A stretch of 11,446 nucleotides of DNA. Origin: Myxococcales bacterium (lineage in GTDB: Bacteria > Myxococcota > Myxococcia > Myxococcales > Myxococcaceae). Below are positions 6,609 through 11,446 of this stretch, piece after piece. The stretch is taken from assembly GCA_003153055.1 (NCBI GenBank), contig PMBV01000389.1, positions 1 to 11,446 on the forward strand. The letters are read 5' to 3'. The stretch's first letter is position 1. Every line of letters starts with the position of its first letter. The translations under genes and the position numbers were made by a program. Under the pieces are notes generated by a model that was given only the letters and a program-made list of their open reading frames with translations, was not told the origin of the DNA and did no database searches.

Positions 6609-6625
6609 CATTTGTATGGCAAATG
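6609..6625. repeat. 17-bp palindrome CATTTG-N5-CAAATG, possible operator
   Basis: Two perfect 6-base half-sites are separated by TATGG, in the most AT-rich part of the gap and about 100 bases before actA. Size and symmetry fit a dimeric regulator site; the identity of any regulator is unknown. Confidence 0.35.
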
Positions 6626-6724
6626 ATGAAAACAGAGCCTTTGAGTGCCCGATCTTGAACCAAAAAATCAGTTGTTCACTCTCAAAAGCCATTGTACGCG
6701 CGCCAATAACGAGGTCCCCAAACC

Positions 6725-7456
6725 ATGGCTCAAATCTTCTCCCGGTCGAGTAACCAGACTCCCACGAACGCGTTGGTGGGCATCTTGGCGCTCGGTGGGT
6801 TCGTCACTTTCGCGCTGTATTGGTGGGCAAGCCCGCTCAACACCGACGTCGGCTACAAGCCGGTTCAGCCGATTGCCTACAGTCACGCGCTCCACGCGGG
6901 GACCTTGAAGCTCGACTGCCGCTACTGCCACATGTTCGTGGAGCGGGGGCCGTTCGCGGGCGTGCCGCCGACGCAGGTGTGCATGAACTGCCACCAGCAG
7001 GTGAAGAAGGACTCGGACCTCTTGAAGCCCCTCCGTGAGAGCTGGGCCGATGGGAAGGGCGAGAAGTCCATTCCCTGGGTGCGGATCCACAAGATCCCCG
7101 ACTTCGGCTACTTCAACCACAGCGCTCACGTGGGCGTGGGTGTGGGCCAGAACCGCGCCGCCATCGGCTGCGAGACGTGCCACGGCCGCATCGACACCAT
7201 GGAAGTCGTGAAGCAGGAGCAGCCGCTGTCGATGAGCTGGTGCCTCGAGTGCCACTCGAACCCGGCGCCGAACCTGCGCCCGGTCGAGGCCGTCACCGCC
7301 ATGGGGTGGAAGGGCGACCTCGCCTGGACCACCAAGGCCCAGAGCATCGCCGCGACGCTGAACCCCCCGGGGAGCCTGTCGGGCGCGCAGAAGCAGATGC
7401 CCGACGGCCACTACGAGACCTTCGCCACCGCCGGTTGCAACGGCTGTCACCGCTAA
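6725..7456 (+). CDS. actA: Alternative complex III subunit ActA, pentaheme cytochrome c
   Basis: This is a 243-residue membrane-anchored multiheme cytochrome c. Five CxxCH heme sites are visible: CRYCH (65-69), CMNCH (86-90), CETCH (149-153), CLECH (173-177) and CNGCH (238-242, at the extreme C-terminus). A single transmembrane anchor lies at about 16-36. Histidine pairs before the heme sites (YSHALHAG and FNHSAHVG) are likely distal ligands. ActA carries electrons within alternative complex III, a quinol oxidoreductase unrelated to the bc1 complex, on the periplasmic side. Pentaheme composition, length and order before actB agree with the family. ATG start with GAGG ten bases upstream. It is the first gene of a plus-strand operon, 17 bases before actB. 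Confidence 0.96.
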   Translation: MAQIFSRSSNQTPTNALVGILALGGFVTFALYWWASPLNTDVGYKPVQPIAYSHALHAGTLKLDCRYCHMFVERGPFAGVPPTQVCMNCHQQVKKDSDLLKPLRESWADGKGEKSIPWVRIHKIPDFGYFNHSAHVGVGVGQNRAAIGCETCHGRIDTMEVVKQEQPLSMSWCLECHSNPAPNLRPVEAVTAMGWKGDLAWTTKAQSIAATLNPPGSLSGAQKQMPDGHYETFATAGCNGCHR

Positions 7457-7473
7457 GTGAGGAACGGTAACCA

Positions 7474-10400
7474 ATGAAGCAGGATTCCAACGCCCCTCTT
7501 CGCGACCAGGCCGAGCCCGGCTACTGGCGCTCTCTCGAGCACAAGGAGGGTCACGCCTCCGTTCAGGAGTCGCTCGAGGCCGAATTTCCCGCTGGCGTGA
7601 CGATGCCCGACGGCTTCAACCGGCGCGACGCCCTCAAGCTCGCCGGCGCCTCGCTGGCCCTCGGTGCGCTCACCGGCTGTGACGTGGCCCGCAGGCCCCA
7701 GGAAGAAATCCTCCCCTTCGTGCGCCAGCCCGAGCACGTCATTCCCGGCAACCGCCTGGAGTACGCCACGGTGATGCCGCGCTCCGAGGGCGCCGTCGGC
7801 CTGTTGGTCGAGGCTCACGAGGGCCGCCCGACGAAGATCGAAGGCAACCCGAACCACCCGAGCTCCCGCGGCGCCTCCGACGTCTGGGCGCAGGCCGAGG
7901 TGCTCCGCCTCTACGACCCGGAGCGCAAGCGCGCCCCGCAGAACGGCGGCCAGGCCAGCACCTGGGCGAAGTGGGACGAGTTCGCCAAGGCCCAGCTCGA
8001 GACCTTGAAGGCCCAGCAGGGCAAGGGCCTCGCGCTGCTCCTCGAAGAGAACGACGGCCCCACGGTGGCCCGCCTGCTCGCCACGCTGAAGGACAAGCTG
8101 CCCGAGGCGAAGCTGTACCGCTGGGACCCGCTGGCCCCGGCCAACGCCCAGTCCGGCGCTCAGCTCGCCTTCGGCCCCGGCGCGCGGGTGCACTACAACC
8201 TCGAGAAAGCGAAGGTCATCTTCTCGCTCGAGTCCGACTTCCTCGTCTCGGGCCCCGACCACCTGAGCCTCGCCCGTCAGTTCGGCACCTCGCGAGCGGT
8301 GGAGAACAAAGGCGACGTCGAGAAGATGAAGCGCCTGTACGTGGCCGAGGCTGCCTGGTCGAATACCGGCACCAACGCCGACCACCGCCTGCGCATCTCG
8401 AGCGGCGTGCTGGGCGATGTGCTCAAGGGCGTCGCCAAGGCCCTCTCGCAGCACGGCGTCGAGCTGGGCGGCCTGTCGCTGGGTGACGTGGCGCTCCCCG
8501 AGGGCTCCGAGAAGTTCATCACCGCGTTGGCCAAGGACCTCGCCGCCCACAAGGGCCAGGCGGTGGTGCTGGTCGGCGATCGCCAGGCTCCGGCGGTGCA
8601 CGCGCTGGGCTACGCCCTCAACGTCGCCTTGGGCGCGCTGGGCGAGGCAATGACCACGACGCAGGGCGACGTCTACGCGGGCGGGTTCGACTCCCTCGCG
8701 GCCCTCACCCAATCGCTGTCGGCCGGCCAGGTCGACACGCTCGTCATCATCGAGAGCAACCCGGTCTACACGGCTCCCGGCGCCCTCAAGTTCGGCGAGG
8801 CGCTGGCCAAGGCCAAGACCGTCGTTCACGCGGGCCTCTTCGCCGAGGAGACCGGCGCCAAGGCCACATGGCACCTCCCGTTGGCCCACTTCCTCGAGTC
8901 GTGGGGTGACGCTCAGGCCTGGGACGGCACCGCTTCGGTGATGCAGCCCATCATCCTGCCGCTGTTCGGTGGACGGCCGGTCGTCTCGCTCCTCGCCCAG
9001 CTGGCGATGGAGACCGAGACCGGCGACAAGAAGGTCGTCGAGGCGACCTGGCAGGGCCCGGGCAAGTCGTTGGCCGACGGCAAGGCCTGGCGCCGCTCGC
9101 TGCACGACGGCGTGGTGGCCTCGAGCGCCCGCGCAGCCGCGGCGCTGACGCTGCAGACCGACGCCGTGAGCCTGGCGGTCGCTCCCTTGAAGGGCACCGC
9201 GCCGACCAAGGAATCGCTGGAATTCGTGGCGACCTTCGGGCACGCCCGCGACGGCCGCCTCACCAACGTGTCGTGGATCATGGAGCTCCCCGACACGATG
9301 TCCAAGCTGTGCTGGGACAACGCGGTGATGATCTCGCCCTCCACCGCCAAGGCGCTGGGCATCGAGAGCTCGGTGAAGCAGAACATCTACAGCTCGGACA
9401 TCGTCGAGCTGTCGGTGGACGGGCGAAAAATCACCGCCCCGACCTTCGTACTCCCCGGCGTGGCCAACAACACTCTGGCGCTGGTGCACGGCTTCGGCCG
9501 GGCGCAGGGCGAAGTGGCCAAGGGCATCGGCTCCGACGCCAACCCACTGCTCGCCAGCGGCAACCTGCTGCAGGGCGTGAAGCTGACGAAGACCGGAGCC
9601 ACCACCAAGCTCTGCTCGACTCAGGACCACTTCAGCGTCCCCGGCAACCCGCTCAAGGAGCTGAGCTTCGCCCAGATGACCGCGGAGCCCAAGGGCGCGA
9701 AGGAGCGGAGGCTCGGCCTCGGCGTTCCTGGCGACCTGGCGTACCGCCCGCTGTTCCGCAGCGGCACGGCGGAGGAGTTCGTCAAGGAAGGCAAAGAGCT
9801 CGCGGCGAAGGGAAACCTTCCCGAGGAGGCCCTCGAGGAAGGCGAGCACCACTCCAAGTCGAACCCGGCCCACCCCAAGCAGCTCACTCAGGCCATCACC
9901 TACGAAGGCCAGCAGTGGGGCATGGTCATCGACCTGTCGTCCTGCATCGGCTGTAACATCTGCGCCATCGCCTGCGTCTCCGAGAACAACATCGCGACCG
10001 TGGGCCGCGAGCAGGTGATGCTGGGCCGCGAGCTCCACTGGATCCGCATCGACCGGTACTTCTCGGGCGACGTGGAAGACCCCAAGGCAGTGCACCAGCC
10101 GGTCGCGTGCATGCAGTGCGAGAACGCGCCCTGCGAGACGGTGTGCCCGGTGTCGGCCACCGTGCACGACGAAGAGGGCCTCAACGGCATGGCGTACAAC
10201 CGGTGCATCGGCACCCGGTACTGCTCCAACAACTGCCCGTACAAGGTGCGCCGGTTCAACTACCTCGACTTCACCCACACGGGGAACGTCTACGTCGAGC
10301 CGTACTGGAAGGAGCGCATGAAGACGCTCCAACTGGCGCGCAACCCCGACGTCACCGTCCGCTACCGCGGCGTGATGGAGAAATGCACCTTCTGCACCCA

Positions 10401-10659
10401 GCGCATCGAGGAGGCGAAGATCGCCGCCAAGCGCGCTGGCAACGATCGCAAGGCGCTGCCTGACGGGGCGGTCACTCCGGCCTGTGCCCAGGCCTGCCCG
10501 ACCTCGGCCATCACCTTCGGCAACATCAACGACGAGAAGTCGCGGGTGGCCAAGCTGAAGCAGAGCGACCGGAACTACGAGATGCTGCAAGAGCTCAACA
10601 TTCGCCCGCGGACGACGTACCTCGCCCGGGTCCGCAACGAGAACGAGGAGCTGGCCTGA
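7474..10659 (+). CDS. actB: Alternative complex III subunit ActB, molybdopterin-oxidoreductase-like/iron-sulfur fusion
   Basis: This is a 1061-residue fused B1-B2 subunit. The N-terminus has the extended Tat-type region of this family (YWRSLEHKEG, later FNRRDALKLAG with Arg50-Arg51), followed by a possible lipobox TGC at Cys69. The large B1 domain (about 70-800) has the molybdopterin oxidoreductase fold but lacks the N-terminal CxxCxxxC iron-sulfur motif, in line with ActB being thought to bind no molybdenum cofactor. The C-terminal ferredoxin-like domain carries four cysteine groups: CIGCNICAIAC from 824, CMQCENAPCETVCP from 879, CIGTRYCSNNCP from 911, and CTFC from 971 with CAQACP from 1004. 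These would hold three 4Fe-4S and one 3Fe-4S cluster, as in ActB. It relays electrons from quinol oxidation on the periplasmic side. Translation is probably coupled to actC, two bases downstream. Confidence 0.96.
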   Translation: MKQDSNAPLRDQAEPGYWRSLEHKEGHASVQESLEAEFPAGVTMPDGFNRRDALKLAGASLALGALTGCDVARRPQEEILPFVRQPEHVIPGNRLEYATVMPRSEGAVGLLVEAHEGRPTKIEGNPNHPSSRGASDVWAQAEVLRLYDPERKRAPQNGGQASTWAKWDEFAKAQLETLKAQQGKGLALLLEENDGPTVARLLATLKDKLPEAKLYRWDPLAPANAQSGAQLAFGPGARVHYNLEKAKVIFSLESDFLVSGPDHLSLARQFGTSRAVENKGDVEKMKRLYVAEAAWSNTGTNADHRLRISSGVLGDVLKGVAKALSQHGVELGGLSLGDVALPEGSEKFITALAKDLAAHKGQAVVLVGDRQAPAVHALGYALNVALGALGEAMTTTQGDVYAGGFDSLAALTQSLSAGQVDTLVIIESNPVYTAPGALKFGEALAKAKTVVHAGLFAEETGAKATWHLPLAHFLESWGDAQAWDGTASVMQPIILPLFGGRPVVSLLAQLAMETETGDKKVVEATWQGPGKSLADGKAWRRSLHDGVVASSARAAAALTLQTDAVSLAVAPLKGTAPTKESLEFVATFGHARDGRLTNVSWIMELPDTMSKLCWDNAVMISPSTAKALGIESSVKQNIYSSDIVELSVDGRKITAPTFVLPGVANNTLALVHGFGRAQGEVAKGIGSDANPLLASGNLLQGVKLTKTGATTKLCSTQDHFSVPGNPLKELSFAQMTAEPKGAKERRLGLGVPGDLAYRPLFRSGTAEEFVKEGKELAAKGNLPEEALEEGEHHSKSNPAHPKQLTQAITYEGQQWGMVIDLSSCIGCNICAIACVSENNIATVGREQVMLGRELHWIRIDRYFSGDVEDPKAVHQPVACMQCENAPCETVCPVSATVHDEEGLNGMAYNRCIGTRYCSNNCPYKVRRFNYLDFTHTGNVYVEPYWKERMKTLQLARNPDVTVRYRGVMEKCTFCTQRIEEAKIAAKRAGNDRKALPDGAVTPACAQACPTSAITFGNINDEKSRVAKLKQSDRNYEMLQELNIRPRTTYLARVRNENEELA

Positions 10660-10661
10660 CC

Positions 10662-11446
10662 ATGGCGACTTCACCTGCTGCAACACTGCCGAGCGATCCA
10701 GCCCTGAGGGGCGACGTCGTCCTGCCCGACGTGGTGTCGGGCCGGGAGGCGCTGGTTCGCGGAAGCCACAGTTTCCACGACGTCACTGAGTTGGTGTGCC
10801 GAGTCAACGAGACTGAAATCAAGAAGACCCCCAACGCCTTCGCCTTCGGCATCGCGCTGGCGACCACGGGCCTCATGGGGTTTGTAGGCTACATCGGCTA
10901 CCTGGTCTGGGAAGGCCCCGGCATCTGGGGCAACAACAACCCGGTGGCCTGGGCGTGGGACATCGTCAACTTCGTGTTCTGGGTCGGCATCGGTCACGCC
11001 GGCACGCTCATCTCTGCGATTCTGTACCTATTCCGTCAGAAGTGGCGTACCTCCATCAACCGGTACGCCGAGGCGATGACCATTTTCGCGGTCATGGCGG
11101 CCGGCTCCTGCGTGGCGCTCCACACCGGTCGAGTCTGGCTCGACTACTACCTGTTCCCGATTCCCAACCAGATGGGCCTGTGGCCGAACTTCCGCAGCCC
11201 GCTGGAGTGGGACGTGTTCGCGGTGACGACGTACTTCATCGTCTCGACGCTGTTCTGGTTCACCGGGCTCGTGCCTGACTTCGCCACCCTGCGCGACCGC
11301 ACCAAGGTTCGGTGGCGTCAGCTGTTCTACGGCACGCTGGCCTTGGGCTGGCGCGGCTCGCACCGCCACTGGGTGACCTACGAGAAGGCGTACCAGATTC
11401 TCGCGGCCTTCTCGGCGCCACTGGTGCTCTCGGTGCACACCATCGT
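10662..11446 (+). CDS. actC: Alternative complex III subunit ActC, NrfD/PsrC family (partial, 3' end off window)
   Basis: The reading frame is open from ATG 10662 to the window edge, giving 261 codons plus two bases; the full protein is normally larger. After a 57-residue cytoplasmic leader come hydrophobic helices at about 58-82, 96-124, 137-155 and 184-204, then the start of a fifth at the edge. The family signature is clear: VFWVGIGHAGTLISAIL (105-121), RQKWRTSINRYAEAMT (125-140), HTGRVWLDYY (154-163), NFRSPLEWD (176-184), GLVPDFATLRD (202-212) and PLVLSVHTI at the edge. ActC is the membrane subunit that binds and oxidises menaquinol or ubiquinol. A GAGGAG lies 11 bases upstream within actB, and the gene starts two bases after the actB stop. 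No frameshift is visible. Confidence 0.95.
   Translation, partial: MATSPAATLPSDPALRGDVVLPDVVSGREALVRGSHSFHDVTELVCRVNETEIKKTPNAFAFGIALATTGLMGFVGYIGYLVWEGPGIWGNNNPVAWAWDIVNFVFWVGIGHAGTLISAILYLFRQKWRTSINRYAEAMTIFAVMAAGSCVALHTGRVWLDYYLFPIPNQMGLWPNFRSPLEWDVFAVTTYFIVSTLFWFTGLVPDFATLRDRTKVRWRQLFYGTLALGWRGSHRHWVTYEKAYQILAAFSAPLVLSVHTI

Larger units (their letters stand above)
6475..6724. promoter_or_regulatory. Intergenic region upstream of the complex III operon
   Basis: This 250-base gap has a GC content of about 51% by hand count over 6481-6720, well below the flanking genes. It must contain the end of the lipid operon transcript and the actA promoter. I could not identify a confident -35/-10 pair or an intrinsic terminator with a T-tract. 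A weak GAGG lies ten bases before the actA ATG. Three short perfect inverted repeats are listed separately. Confidence 0.55.

Noticed and set aside
4789..6663. Open frame of about 624 codons on the minus strand opposite the ligase-dehydratase gene
   Set aside because: Antisense shadow; the translation is rich in Arg, Gly, His and Pro with no domain, while the plus strand carries complete ligase and hotdog motifs.
6550..6753. 67-codon frame in the gap before actA
   Set aside because: TTG start with no Shine-Dalgarno, out-of-frame overlap with the actA start, and no recognisable similarity.
7453..10686. Open frame of about 1077 codons on the minus strand, fully antisense to actB
   Set aside because: It mirrors the GC-rich third positions of actB and has a low-complexity, His/Arg/Val-rich translation with no recognisable domain; the plus-strand frame has clear family motifs throughout.
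1..11446. Frequent CTCGAG hexamers as possible regulatory repeats
   Set aside because: They fall in coding frames as Leu-Glu or similar codon pairs and reflect GC-rich codon choice rather than a spaced repeat array.

Overview
The window is high-GC, densely coded DNA. The organism is probably a Gram-negative bacterium of the Myxococcota/deltaproteobacterial kind. This rests on gene content (alternative complex III, outer-membrane lipoprotein machinery, an aryl-polyene-type lipid gene block) and GC-rich codon use; no rRNA or marker gene is present, so the taxonomy is an inference. No RNA genes, CRISPR arrays, insertion sequences or phage genes were seen. Bases 1-26 hold no feature.

Region 1 (27-2023, minus strand) is a two-gene operon with a 4-base ATGA overlap. 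The upstream gene encodes an exported protein with a FlgT-N/LPP20-like N-terminus and a second CsgG/TolB-N-like domain. The downstream gene encodes a proline-rich lipoprotein with a CsgG domain and a FlgT-C-like tail. Together they look like a FlgT-type periplasmic/outer-membrane assembly protein split over two polypeptides.

Region 2 (2132-6474, plus strand) is divergent from region 1 across a 108-base gap. It is a tightly packed six-gene operon with overlaps or gaps of no more than 5 bases. It matches the conserved core of aryl polyene (APE/xanthomonadin-type) pathways: a chain-length-factor-like ketosynthase without the usual nucleophile (ApeC-like), a PlsC-family acyltransferase (ApeD-like), two acyl carrier proteins (ApeE/ApeF-like), a COG4648 membrane protein (ApeG-like), and an acyl-ACP synthetase fused to a hotdog dehydratase (ApeH+ApeI in one chain). 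A catalytic ketosynthase, ketoreductase, second dehydratase, glycosyltransferase, thioesterase and exporter are all absent. The block is therefore either split across the genome or a reduced, repurposed pathway.

Region 3 (6475-6724) is a 250-base gap of about 51% GC, clearly lower than the coding DNA. It carries three short perfect inverted repeats and no credible gene. It should hold the end of the lipid operon and the promoter of the respiratory operon.

Region 4 (6725-11446, plus strand, running off the right edge) is the start of an alternative complex III operon: actA (pentaheme cytochrome c), actB (Tat-exported molybdopterin-oxidoreductase-like domain fused to an iron-sulfur domain) and a partial actC (NrfD/PsrC-type membrane quinol-oxidising subunit). 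This complex passes electrons from menaquinol or ubiquinol to a cytochrome c or directly to a terminal oxidase. In related genomes actDEF and often cytochrome oxidase genes follow, which is what to expect beyond 11446.
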